Of a DNA stretch of 64,000 nucleotides, positions 41,498 through 49,538 are shown piece after piece. Each line of letters opens with the position of its first letter. Positions within the stretch are counted from its first letter, which is position 1. The stretch comes from Dryocola clanedunensis (lineage in GTDB: Bacteria > Pseudomonadota > Gammaproteobacteria > Enterobacterales > Enterobacteriaceae), in assembly GCF_025215155.1 (NCBI RefSeq), contig NZ_JALHAM010000110.1; one strand, given 5' to 3'. Made by a program: the position numbers and the translations under genes. Below the pieces are notes generated by a model that worked only from the letters and a program-made list of their open reading frames with translations, searched no databases and was not told the origin of the DNA.

Positions 41498-42367
41498 ATG
41501 TCAGCCAAACATCCGGTTATTGCCGTCACTGGTTCCAGCGGTGCAGGAACAACGACCACCAGCCTTGCCTTCCGTAAAATCTTCCAGCAGCTGAACCTGC
41601 GTGCCGCAGAAGTTGAGGGTGACAGCTTCCACCGCTATACCCGCCCGGAAATGGACATGGCTATCCGTAAGGCTCGCGACCTGGGACGACATATCAGCTA
41701 CTTTGGCCCGGAAGCCAATGACTTTGGCCTACTGGAGCAGACATTCGCCGAATATGGCCGTAGCGGTCAGGGCAAGTCCCGAAAGTATCTCCATACCTAC
41801 GATGAAGCCGTGCCGTGGAACCAGATCCCCGGAACATTTACGCCCTGGCAACCCCTGCCGGAACCCACGGACGTGCTCTTCTACGAAGGTCTGCACGGCG
41901 GCGTGGTGACACCTCAGCATGACGTAGCTAATTATGTAGACTTGCTGGTAGGCGTGGTGCCCATCGTCAACCTGGAGTGGATCCAGAAACTGATGCGCGA
42001 TACCACCGAACGCGGACACTCCCGGGAGGCGGTGATGGATTCTGTTGTCCGTTCGATGGATGACTACATCAACTTCATTACGCCCCAGTTCTCACGTACC
42101 CATATCAACTTCCAGCGCGTGCCGACGGTAGACACGTCGAACCCGTTTGCAGCTCGCGGTATTCCCTCGCTGGACGAAAGCTTTGTTGTGATTCACTTCC
42201 GTGGCCTGGACAATATTGACTTCCCTTACCTGCTGGCGATGCTGCAAGGCTCATTCATTTCTCACATCAATACATTGGTGGTGCCGGGGGGAAAAATGGG
42301 TCTGGCGATGGAATTAATCATGACGCCGCTGGTGCAGCAGCTGGCCGAGGGCCGGGATATCATTTAG
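41498..42367 (+). CDS. prkB: Phosphoribulokinase-like kinase PrkB
   Basis: A 289-residue P-loop kinase of the phosphoribulokinase/uridine kinase family. The loop GSSGAGTTTTS (11-21) has the GTT form typical of bacterial PRK. It is the usual length for E. coli PrkB. Since no RuBisCO is expected in enterobacteria, the true role is uncertain. A hairpin (42366-42385) separates it from convergent yhfA. Confidence 0.9.
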   Translation: MSAKHPVIAVTGSSGAGTTTTSLAFRKIFQQLNLRAAEVEGDSFHRYTRPEMDMAIRKARDLGRHISYFGPEANDFGLLEQTFAEYGRSGQGKSRKYLHTYDEAVPWNQIPGTFTPWQPLPEPTDVLFYEGLHGGVVTPQHDVANYVDLLVGVVPIVNLEWIQKLMRDTTERGHSREAVMDSVVRSMDDYINFITPQFSRTHINFQRVPTVDTSNPFAARGIPSLDESFVVIHFRGLDNIDFPYLLAMLQGSFISHINTLVVPGGKMGLAMELIMTPLVQQLAEGRDII

Positions 42368-42385
42368 GGCGGCGAAAACCGCCCT
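42366..42385. terminator. Hairpin between convergent prkB and yhfA
   Basis: AGGGCGG (42366-42372) pairs with CCGCCCT (42379-42385) around CGAAAA; the stem begins within the prkB stop codon. No long T-run follows, so termination strength is uncertain. Confidence 0.6.
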
Positions 42386-42393
42386 GAAAAGGT

Positions 42394-42798
42394 TTACGCT
42401 TCAATCACTTCATAGCTGTGCGTAATGTTTGCCGCTTTCTCCAGCATCAGCGCAACAGAACAATATTTCTCCGCGGACAGATCAACGGCGCGCGATACGG
42501 CATTGTCCTTAAGATCTTTGCCGGTCACGATAAAGTGCAGATTGATGTGGGTAAACAGACGCGGCGCTTCTTCCCGACGTTCGGAGGTCAGCTTCACTTC
42601 GCAGTCGGTCACATCGTGACGACCTTTTTGCAAAATCGACACGACATCAATGGCGCTACAGCCGCCGGCCGCCATTAGCACCACCTCCATCGGGCTTGGG
42701 GCTTTATCGCCGGAATTGCCGTCCATCAGGATCTGGTGGCCGGAAGCAGATTCCCCCAGAAAGGTTAACCCCTCAACCCATTTCACTCGTGCCTGCAT
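42394..42798 (-). CDS. yhfA: OsmC/Ohr family protein YhfA
   Basis: A 134-residue OsmC-like protein with the two expected reactive cysteines in GGCSAIDVVSIL (near 48) and EKYCSVALML (near 113), suggesting thiol-dependent peroxidase activity. The ATG at 42798 (MQARVKWVEG) has GGAGTAA upstream and matches E. coli; the longer open frame lies in the crp regulatory gap. Divergent from crp. Confidence 0.92.
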   Translation of the reverse strand: MQARVKWVEGLTFLGESASGHQILMDGNSGDKAPSPMEVVLMAAGGCSAIDVVSILQKGRHDVTDCEVKLTSERREEAPRLFTHINLHFIVTGKDLKDNAVSRAVDLSAEKYCSVALMLEKAANITHSYEVIEA

Positions 42799-43117
42799 GT
42801 TGCTTACTCCTGTTGAAGTTATTTCTTTCCAGAGTACGCGGATGCAACAGATCTGGCAACGGAAGGCGACCTGCGTCATGCTGAAACGAGACAACAGGAG
42901 ACACCTGTCGAAAGCTATGCTAAAACAATCCGGATGCAACATTGTGACATTGATTTATTGATGTAACGTATGTATGCAGAGGAGATCACAAATTACAGGC
43001 GGCAAGAGTGACTTGCAGGCCATTTCCCGAAAGTGGGAAAATTCTAATGATTGCAACGCCGGACAGGGGTTAGCATCCTGTCTTTGGTAGCCAGTTTATA
43101 ACAGAGGATAATCGCGC
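42799..43117. promoter_or_regulatory. Divergent regulatory region of yhfA and crp
   Basis: A 319-bp gap without a gene. On the crp side there is a candidate CRP site (TGCAG-AGGAGA-TCACA, 42975-42990, 7 of 10 positions) at the place where E. coli crp has its autoregulatory site, and a TGTGA half site at 42944-42948. A Shine-Dalgarno AGAGGA lies before the crp ATG. I cannot fix the promoters from sequence alone. Confidence 0.5.
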
Positions 43118-43750
43118 ATGGTGCTTGGCAAACCGCAAACAGACCCGACTCTCGAATGGTTCTTGTCCCATTGCCATATTCATAAGTATCCATCAAAGAG
43201 CACGCTGATCCACCAGGGCGAAAAAGCAGAGACGTTGTATTACATCGTCAAAGGCTCGGTGGCAGTTCTGATCAAAGATGAAGAAGGTAAGGAAATGATC
43301 CTCTCTTACCTGAATCAAGGCGATTTCATCGGTGAATTAGGCCTGTTTGAAGAAGGCCAGGAGCGTAGCGCCTGGGTTCGTGCAAAAACAGCGTGTGAAG
43401 TTGCTGAAATTTCCTATAAAAAATTCCGTCAGCTTATCCAGGTCAACCCGGATATCCTGATGCGTCTCTCCTCGCAGATGGCTCGTCGTCTGCAAGTCAC
43501 CTCAGAAAAAGTCGGTAACCTAGCCTTCCTGGACGTGACCGGACGTATCGCCCAGACGCTGCTGAGCCTGGCTAAACAACCAGATGCTATGACCCACCCG
43601 GACGGGATGCAGATTAAAATCACCCGCCAGGAAATCGGTCAGATCGTGGGTTGCTCCCGTGAAACCGTTGGTCGTATCCTGAAAATGCTCGAAGATCAGA
43701 ATCTGATCTCCGCTCATGGTAAAACGATCGTCGTTTACGGTACTCGCTAA
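43118..43750 (+). CDS. crp: cAMP receptor protein
   Basis: Global regulator of carbon use, 210 residues. The N-terminal cAMP-binding barrel holds GELGLFEEGQERSAWVRAKTA (about 72-92, with the cAMP contacts Glu73, Arg83, Ser84), then the dimer helix C, then the helix-turn-helix TRQEIGQIVGCSRETVGRIL (169-188) with Arg181, Glu182 and Arg186 for DNA reading. Same length as E. coli and near identical. Followed by a strong terminator. Confidence 0.99.
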   Translation: MVLGKPQTDPTLEWFLSHCHIHKYPSKSTLIHQGEKAETLYYIVKGSVAVLIKDEEGKEMILSYLNQGDFIGELGLFEEGQERSAWVRAKTACEVAEISYKKFRQLIQVNPDILMRLSSQMARRLQVTSEKVGNLAFLDVTGRIAQTLLSLAKQPDAMTHPDGMQIKITRQEIGQIVGCSRETVGRILKMLEDQNLISAHGKTIVVYGTR

Positions 43751-43760
43751 TTACCGCATT

Positions 43761-43797
43761 AAAAATGGCGTGTCGCCCCGGCAACACGCCTTTTTTT
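43761..43797 (+). terminator. Terminator after crp
   Basis: GGCGTGT (43767-43773) pairs with ACACGCC (43784-43790) and is followed by seven Ts; As precede the stem. It lies 16 bp after the crp stop. Confidence 0.9.
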
Positions 43798-43937
43798 GTC
43801 TCTGAATTCCTTCGCCTTATCAATAATTCAAGTTGCAGGTAGGCAGTGAGGAAGTTCATCCGCAGGTGCTGATATCCCTAAGCATCTGGGGTGAGGGAGA
43901 ACAGCCAACACCCCTGCGACCGGAAGAATGACGAGGA

Positions 43938-46025
43938 ATGTGGCGCCGACTGATTTATCACCCCGAGGTTAACTATGCACTGCGCCAGACTCTGGTGTTG
44001 TGTTTACCTGTGGCGGTGGGTCTGGTGCTTGGCGAGCTCCAGTCCGGGCTGCTTTTCTCATTAGTGCCCGCCTGCTGTAACATTGCCGGTCTGGATACCC
44101 CTCATAAACGCTTCTTCAAACGCCTGATCGTCGGTGGCAGCCTGTTTGCTATCAGCAGTCTGATCATGCAGCTGATGCTGCTTTACACTACCGTCCCGCT
44201 ACCCGTCATTCTCTTCAGCATGGCTATGCTGCTTGGCGTTACCGCTGAAATCAGCGCCCTGCACGCTCGTCTGCTCCCCGCCTCGCTGATCGCCGCTATT
44301 TTCACCCTGAGCATGGCGGGGAATATGCCGATATGGGAGCCGATGCTGCTCTATGTCTCCGGCACGATTTGGTATGGCGTCTTTAACTGGTTCTGGTTCT
44401 GGATGTGGCGGGAGCAGCCGCTGCGGGAGTCGTTAAGCCTGCTTTATCGCCAGCTGGCGGAGTATTGTGAGGCGAAATACAGCCTGCTGACCCAGCATAC
44501 CGATCCGGAAAAAGCACTGCCGCCGCTGCTTGCCCGTCAGCAAAAAGCCGTGGACCTGATTACCCTCTGCTATCAGCAGCTGCACATGCTGTCTGCCAGT
44601 CAGCAAAATGGTTACAAACGCCTGCTGCGCGCCTTCCAGGTCGCACTGGATTTACAGGAGCACATCTCCGTCAGCCTGCACCAGCCGGAAGAAGTCCAGA
44701 AGCTGGTCGAGAAAAGCCACGCCGAAGCGGTGATCCGCTGGAACGCACAGACTATCGCCGCTCGCCTGCGGGAGCTGGCGGACGATATTCTCTATCACCG
44801 CTATCCCCGCCGCTTCGTGATGGACAAGCAGATTGAGGCGCTGGAAAAAATAGCCCGTCAGAATCCGGATAATCCGGTAGGTCAGTTTTGCCATTACCAT
44901 TTCAGCCGCATTGCCCGAGTGCTGAGGACCCAGCGCCCGCTATACGTTCGCGACCTGATGGAAGACCGCCAGCGCCGTCTGCCGCTGTGGCCCGCGCTCA
45001 AGAGCTATCTCTCCTTTAAGTCCGCCGCCTTACGCAACGCCGGGCGGCTCGGGGTGATGCTGGTCGTCGCCAGCCTGCTAGGCGCGTTCCTGCATCTGCC
45101 CAAGCCTTACTGGATCCTGATGACGTTAATGTTCGTCACGCAAAACGGCTATGGCGCCACGCGGGTACGCATCCTCCACCGTTCGGCCGGGACTATCGCG
45201 GGGCTCTCCATTGCGGGTATTGCCCTGCACTTTCATTTTCCTCAGTACATCGCGCTTACCGCAATGCTAGTCATCACTCTGGTGAGCTACCTGTTCATCC
45301 GAAAAAGCTACGGCTGGGCCACCATCGGCTTTACCGTCACGGCGGTTTATACCCTACAGCTGATTACGCTGAGCGCAGAGCAGTACATCATTCCCCGGTT
45401 GATAGACACGCTGCTTGGCTGCCTCATTGCCTTTGGCGGCATGGTGTGGCTGTGGCCCCAGTGGCAAAGTGGCCTGCTGCGCCAGAATGCCCACGATGCG
45501 CTGGAAGCCGATCAGGAGGCCGTCAGGCTGATATTAAGCAGCGATCCGGAACCTACCCCGTTGGCTTATCAGCGCATGAGGGTTAACCAGGCCCACAACG
45601 CGCTGTTCAACTCGCTTAACCAGGCGATGCAGGAACCTGGGTTCAACTCGCACTATCTTGCGGATATGAAACTGTGGGTGACGCACAGCCAGTTCATCGT
45701 CGAGCACATCAACGCCATGACGACGCTTGCCAGGGAACACAACATGCTGACACCCGATCTCGCCCAGCGCTATCTGCAGTCGTGCGAAATCGCGCTGCAG
45801 CGATGCCAGCAGCGGCTGGAATACGACGGTCCGGGTGAGACAAGAGACGCAACAATTCTGGATGCCGAAGCGCTACCCACCGGGCCGTTAAGCACCATGG
45901 AGCAGCATTTACATCGTATTCTGGGCCACCTCAACACCATGCATACCATTTCGTCGGTAGCATGGCGTCAGCGGCCTCATCATGGGATATGGCTGAACCG
46001 GCGGTTAGGACGATCCAGCAAGTAG
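43938..46025 (+). CDS. yhfK: FUSC-family inner-membrane protein YhfK
   Basis: A 695-residue membrane protein of the FUSC/aromatic-acid exporter-like family. Two blocks of about five to six hydrophobic helices (about 15-150 and 370-520) are each followed by a large cytoplasmic part, the domain plan of AaeB-like proteins. Function unknown. ATG at 43938 follows GACGAGGA. It stands alone between crp and argD. Confidence 0.9.
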   Translation: MWRRLIYHPEVNYALRQTLVLCLPVAVGLVLGELQSGLLFSLVPACCNIAGLDTPHKRFFKRLIVGGSLFAISSLIMQLMLLYTTVPLPVILFSMAMLLGVTAEISALHARLLPASLIAAIFTLSMAGNMPIWEPMLLYVSGTIWYGVFNWFWFWMWREQPLRESLSLLYRQLAEYCEAKYSLLTQHTDPEKALPPLLARQQKAVDLITLCYQQLHMLSASQQNGYKRLLRAFQVALDLQEHISVSLHQPEEVQKLVEKSHAEAVIRWNAQTIAARLRELADDILYHRYPRRFVMDKQIEALEKIARQNPDNPVGQFCHYHFSRIARVLRTQRPLYVRDLMEDRQRRLPLWPALKSYLSFKSAALRNAGRLGVMLVVASLLGAFLHLPKPYWILMTLMFVTQNGYGATRVRILHRSAGTIAGLSIAGIALHFHFPQYIALTAMLVITLVSYLFIRKSYGWATIGFTVTAVYTLQLITLSAEQYIIPRLIDTLLGCLIAFGGMVWLWPQWQSGLLRQNAHDALEADQEAVRLILSSDPEPTPLAYQRMRVNQAHNALFNSLNQAMQEPGFNSHYLADMKLWVTHSQFIVEHINAMTTLAREHNMLTPDLAQRYLQSCEIALQRCQQRLEYDGPGETRDATILDAEALPTGPLSTMEQHLHRILGHLNTMHTISSVAWRQRPHHGIWLNRRLGRSSK

Positions 46026-46045
46026 AGGGGGATTTAGCATGAAGC

Positions 46046-46075
46046 GTCGCATGGCGCGGGCTTATCCGACCTACA
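46046..46075. repeat. REP-like repeat at the end of argD
   Basis: GTCGCAT (46046-46052) and ATCCGAC (46064-46070) form a stem with one mismatch, and the TTATCCGACCTAC end matches the repeat core at 50749-50760. The argD stop codon (TAG on the minus strand, 46073-46071) is part of the CCTAC end of the repeat. Confidence 0.7.
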
Positions 46076-47294
46076 GCGCCTTAACGATATTGGCGACCGC
46101 CTGAGCAAAACGCTGCATGCCGTCATTGATGTCGGCCTCTTCTACGATAAGCGATGGCGCAAAACGCATCACATCCGGCCCCGCGTTCAGCACCATTACC
46201 CCTTCATGCGCGGCGGCGTAAAGGAAGTCACGGGCGCGGCCTTTAAACTGCGGCTTCAGCTCGGCGCCAATCAGCAGCCCCATGCCGCGAATATCGCTGA
46301 ACAGGTCAAACTGCTCGTCAATCTGCTGTAAATGCTGCACAAACAGGTCGCGCTTCTGCGACACGCCGCTCAGCACCTGCGGGGTATTGATGATATCGAA
46401 TGCCGCACCTGCTACGGCACAAGCCAGCGGGTTGCCGCCATAGGTCGAACCGTGGGCGCCAACGTGGAATGCAGAGGCAATGTCCTGGGTGGTCAGCATC
46501 ACGCTCACCGGGAAGCCACCGCCGAGCGCTTTGGCGCTGGTCAGGATGTCCGGCGTCACGCCGTAGTGCATATAGGCAAACAGCTCGCCAGTACGCCCCA
46601 TGCCGCACTGGACTTCGTCAAAGACCAGCAGCGCTTTATGTTCATCACACAGTTCGCGTAACCCTTTGAGGAACTCAGGGGTGGCCGCAGTCACGCCGCC
46701 CTCGCCCTGAATGGGCTCAACCACAACGGCACAGGTATGGTCGTCCATGACGGCTTTCACCGCGTGGAGATCGTTAAAAGGCACGTGGATGATATCGGCA
46801 GGCTTAGGACCAAAACCATCGGAATACTTCGGCTGTCCGCCTACCGACACGGTAAACAGCGAACGGCCATGGAAGGCATTATGGAAAGCAATGATTTTGG
46901 ATTTATACGGGCTATGGCGGGTGGATGCGTAATAACGTGCCAGCTTAAAGGCGGTTTCGTTAGCTTCCGTGCCGGAGTTCATAAACAGCACGCGTTCAGC
47001 AAAAGTGGCATCAATCAGCTTACGGCCCAGGCGCAGAGCAGGTTCGTTAGTGAAAACGTTGCTGGTATGCCACAGGGTTTCGCCCTGGGTTTTCAGCGCC
47101 TCCACCAGCGACGGATGGCAGTGGCCTAACGCCGTCACGGCAATACCGCCAGCAAAATCCACGTACTCTTTACCCTGCTGATCCCACACCCGGCTGCCTT
47201 TTCCCTTTACCGGGATAAATTCCGCTGGTGCATAAACCGGCAGGATCACGTCGTCGAAGGTTGCGCGGGTAATTGCTGATTGTTCAGTTGCCAT
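46071..47294 (-). CDS. argD: Acetylornithine/succinyldiaminopimelate aminotransferase
   Basis: PLP enzyme that works in arginine synthesis (N-acetylornithine) and lysine synthesis (N-succinyl-DAP). 407 residues; NSGTEANETAFKLAR near 108 for phosphate binding, VFDEVQCGMGRTG near 223, and SAKALGGGFP with the PLP lysine at about 255. The C-terminus (NIVKAL) ends within a REP-like repeat, as the TAG is part of it. Two ArgR boxes lie upstream, indicating arginine repression. Downstream of pabA on the same strand. Confidence 0.97.
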   Translation of the reverse strand: MATEQSAITRATFDDVILPVYAPAEFIPVKGKGSRVWDQQGKEYVDFAGGIAVTALGHCHPSLVEALKTQGETLWHTSNVFTNEPALRLGRKLIDATFAERVLFMNSGTEANETAFKLARYYASTRHSPYKSKIIAFHNAFHGRSLFTVSVGGQPKYSDGFGPKPADIIHVPFNDLHAVKAVMDDHTCAVVVEPIQGEGGVTAATPEFLKGLRELCDEHKALLVFDEVQCGMGRTGELFAYMHYGVTPDILTSAKALGGGFPVSVMLTTQDIASAFHVGAHGSTYGGNPLACAVAGAAFDIINTPQVLSGVSQKRDLFVQHLQQIDEQFDLFSDIRGMGLLIGAELKPQFKGRARDFLYAAAHEGVMVLNAGPDVMRFAPSLIVEEADINDGMQRFAQAVANIVKAL

Positions 47295-47326
47295 TTATTC
47301 CCCATCCATTTTATGCGTATAAGTCA

Positions 47327-47365
47327 CGTGAAAATATAATCACAAAATATGCATAAAAAATCATT
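47327..47365 (-). promoter_or_regulatory. ArgR operator: two ARG boxes upstream of argD
   Basis: Cores TGAAAATATAATCA (47329-47342) and TGCATAAAAAATCA (47350-47363) each match 12 of 14 positions of the ARG core TGAATwwwwATTCA. They are 21 bp apart, so the two 18-bp boxes (47327-47344 and 47348-47365) have the 3-bp gap that is the standard operator for the ArgR hexamer. They lie 33-71 bp before the argD ATG. Confidence 0.85.
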
Positions 47366-47381
47366 TAATGGCAACCAAAAA

Positions 47382-47945
47382 TCAGCGATTGAGGAAATTG
47401 GCCAGCAGCTGATGGCCCTGTTCACTAAGAATGCTTTCCGGGTGGAACTGCACCCCTTCAAGATCCAGCCCGCGATGGCGAATCCCCATGATTTCCTGTT
47501 TGTCCGTCCAGGCGGTAACTTCGAAGCATTCAGGGAGCGTGGCGGGGTCGATAAGCAGCGAGTGATAACGGGTGACGGTGAGAGGATTGTTCAGCCCGCT
47601 GAAAACACCGCTGTTGTTATGGAGGATTGCCGAGGTTTTGCCATGCATGACCTGCTCAGCACGGATAATCGTCGCGCCAAAGGCCTGGGCAATAGCCTGA
47701 TGGCCAAGGCACACGCCGAGCAGCGAAATTTTTCCGGCAAATTGTGCAATGGCGGCCAGGGAAATACCCGCATCATCCGGCGTACAGGGACCTGGTGAAA
47801 TGACGAGCTTTGCCGGAGCCATGTTCGCTATCTGCGCGAGCGTAATATCATCATTACGCCTCACCACCACCTCAGCTCCCAGCTCGCAAAAATACTGGTA
47901 GAGATTCCAGGTGAAAGAGTCGTAATTGTCGATCAGCAGTAGCAT
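47382..47945 (-). CDS. pabA: Aminodeoxychorismate synthase glutaminase subunit PabA
   Basis: Class I glutamine amidotransferase of 187 residues that supplies ammonia to PabB for p-aminobenzoate and folate synthesis. The triad is Cys79 (LGVCLGHQ), with His and Glu in VQFHPES near 167-171. Start at 47945 (MLLLIDNYDSFTWN) gives the E. coli length; five more upstream codons in frame are not supported. Confidence 0.96.
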   Translation of the reverse strand: MLLLIDNYDSFTWNLYQYFCELGAEVVVRRNDDITLAQIANMAPAKLVISPGPCTPDDAGISLAAIAQFAGKISLLGVCLGHQAIAQAFGATIIRAEQVMHGKTSAILHNNSGVFSGLNNPLTVTRYHSLLIDPATLPECFEVTAWTDKQEIMGIRHRGLDLEGVQFHPESILSEQGHQLLANFLNR

Positions 47946-47978
47946 GGCGGCTCCGGGCAAAAGAAGAACCGCGCTATT

Positions 47979-48581
47979 CTATTCGCTTTCCCGCGCTTCG
48001 CTCACCACTTTAGTGAAAATCTCCGTCAGCGGCTGAAGATCCCCCAGCGCCCCTGACTGGTTAGCGCTTTGCCAGTCCGCCTGTTCCGTTTTGCTCCAGT
48101 CCAGCATATAGCCCGCGTGTATTGCCAGCTGTTCAAAGAAAACGCGCTGCGCCCGGCCGCTGCCAACGAAGAAAGGATGAAGAACGTTAATTTCGCAGTA
48201 GTAGTGCGCCAGCCTTTCAGTGAAAGCCTGTGCAGGGAGATCCTGCAGATAGCGTTCATCCTCCAGCTCCTGCATCAGGTCGTTGCCTTCATTTTCAATG
48301 TACTCGTAATGGCAGAAGCGGGTATCCCCGCGGGAAATATCCACTTCGCGCAGTTCACCCGCCCAGTCGAAGGCATCCTGGAAGAGTTGCTGGTGAATGG
48401 AGCACAGCCACGGCAAACCACGGTGAAGCGGGCCAAGCTCAATGGCGGCTGCACGTTGGGCAAACTGTTCATCCTGCGCATGCGGTTCAAGCACGTCCAG
48501 CCGGCTGCTGGCCTCAAATGAACGGCTGCGAAGCTGTTGCCAGAGCCGGGATTTTTGCTTGTCGGTGAGTTTCTTGCCCAT
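47979..48581 (-). CDS. fic: Fic-domain protein with YhfG-like N-terminus
   Basis: A 200-residue Fic-fold protein. From about residue 44 it matches E. coli Fic (AAIELGPLHRGLP, FDWAGELREVD). The Fic motif is HPFFVGSGRAQR (135-146): catalytic His135 is present, but the acidic metal ligand at 139 is Val and Asn141 is Ser, as in E. coli Fic, so AMP transfer is doubtful. Residues 1-32 (MGKKLTDKQKSRLWQQLRSR...) do not resemble the Fic start; they resemble YhfG, the small antitoxin encoded just before fic in E. coli. The inhibitory motif SxxxEG of YhfG appears as SSRLDV (25-30). No separate yhfG is seen. It precedes pabA by 33 bp. Confidence 0.85.
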   Translation of the reverse strand: MGKKLTDKQKSRLWQQLRSRSFEASSRLDVLEPHAQDEQFAQRAAAIELGPLHRGLPWLCSIHQQLFQDAFDWAGELREVDISRGDTRFCHYEYIENEGNDLMQELEDERYLQDLPAQAFTERLAHYYCEINVLHPFFVGSGRAQRVFFEQLAIHAGYMLDWSKTEQADWQSANQSGALGDLQPLTEIFTKVVSEARESE

Positions 48582-48685
48582 ATCGCCTCCCTTAATGCAT
48601 CGGTTTTGCCACAAGTATAAGCAGCATTCTGCACAGTTGCCGGGAAGGGAACGGTGCGCAGGCCAAGCGGCCTGCGCAAGAGATG

Positions 48686-49258
48686 TTACGGCAGGATTTT
48701 AGCGGAGAGGATAACTACCGGTTTAGATGGAACATTCTGGTAAGGACCGACGTCATGAGACTGGACCTGGGAAATTTTGTCCGCCACGTCCATCCCTTTC
48801 ACAACTTTACCAAATACCGCATAACCAAAGTCGCGCTGGCCGTGGTCGAGGAAGGCGTTATCGGCAACGTTGATAAAGAACTGGCTGGTTGCGCTGTCTT
48901 TATCGGCGGTGCGTGCCATCGAAACGGTGCCGCGGGTGTTACGCAGGCCGTTATCCGCTTCGTTTTTGATAGGTGGATTGGGCTGCTTCTGATTCATGTC
49001 TTCCGTGAAGCCGCCGCCCTGGATCATGAAACCCGGGATGACACGGTGGAAAGTGGTGTTGTTATAGAAACCGCTGTTGACGTAATCAACAAAGTTTTTC
49101 ACCGATACAGGGGCTTTTTGGCTATTTAACTCAAGCTCAATATTACCGGCGGAGGTCGTCAATAAGACGTGCGGATCGCTGTTTGCTGCCAAAGCAGCAG
49201 GAGAGATAGCCGAGAGGGCGAATACAGCTGCAACAGCCGCCAGTGTCGATTTGAGCAT
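48686..49258 (-). CDS. ppiA: Periplasmic peptidyl-prolyl cis-trans isomerase A
   Basis: Cyclophilin-type isomerase of 190 residues exported through Sec: signal peptide MLKSTLAAVAAVFALSAISP, cleaved probably after ALA at 24. The cyclophilin core has FHRVIPGFMIQGGGF near 75-89 with the catalytic Arg, and QFFINVADNAFLDH near 132-145. ATG at 49258 starts the signal peptide. Divergent from tsgA; E. coli ppiA is CRP-controlled and a CRP-like site lies upstream. Confidence 0.95.
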   Translation of the reverse strand: MLKSTLAAVAAVFALSAISPAALAANSDPHVLLTTSAGNIELELNSQKAPVSVKNFVDYVNSGFYNNTTFHRVIPGFMIQGGGFTEDMNQKQPNPPIKNEADNGLRNTRGTVSMARTADKDSATSQFFINVADNAFLDHGQRDFGYAVFGKVVKGMDVADKISQVQSHDVGPYQNVPSKPVVILSAKILP

Positions 49259-49401
49259 CAGAAATTCCTTACGAAGGCAGTGAATGGAGCAAGTTGCTAG
49301 ATTGTAAAGAGGAGCAGGCAGCGGCGCCAGCTCTTTACGGAATTTTACTTTGCAACAAAACAATAACTTAGGTGAATAAATCGAGTTTACAGATTTAAAT
49401 A

Positions 49402-49417
49402 TGTGATATCAGTCATG
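49402..49417. promoter_or_regulatory. Candidate CRP site between ppiA and tsgA
   Basis: TGTGA-TATCAG-TCATG matches 8 of 10 informative positions of the CRP consensus TGTGA-N6-TCACA. It lies in the 280-bp divergent gap, about 145 bp from the ppiA ATG and 120 bp from the tsgA ATG. The rest of the gap is AT-rich and holds no gene that I can see. Confidence 0.5.
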
Positions 49418-49538
49418 AAATGAAGGGCAATAACAAAACATAATTACAATGAATGTTTAATTGCGTCACATTCAGGGCTAGAATTTACCCGCTCACCGCG
49501 CTGTCAATGCGCTTTACACTTCTATTCACAGGCCAGAT

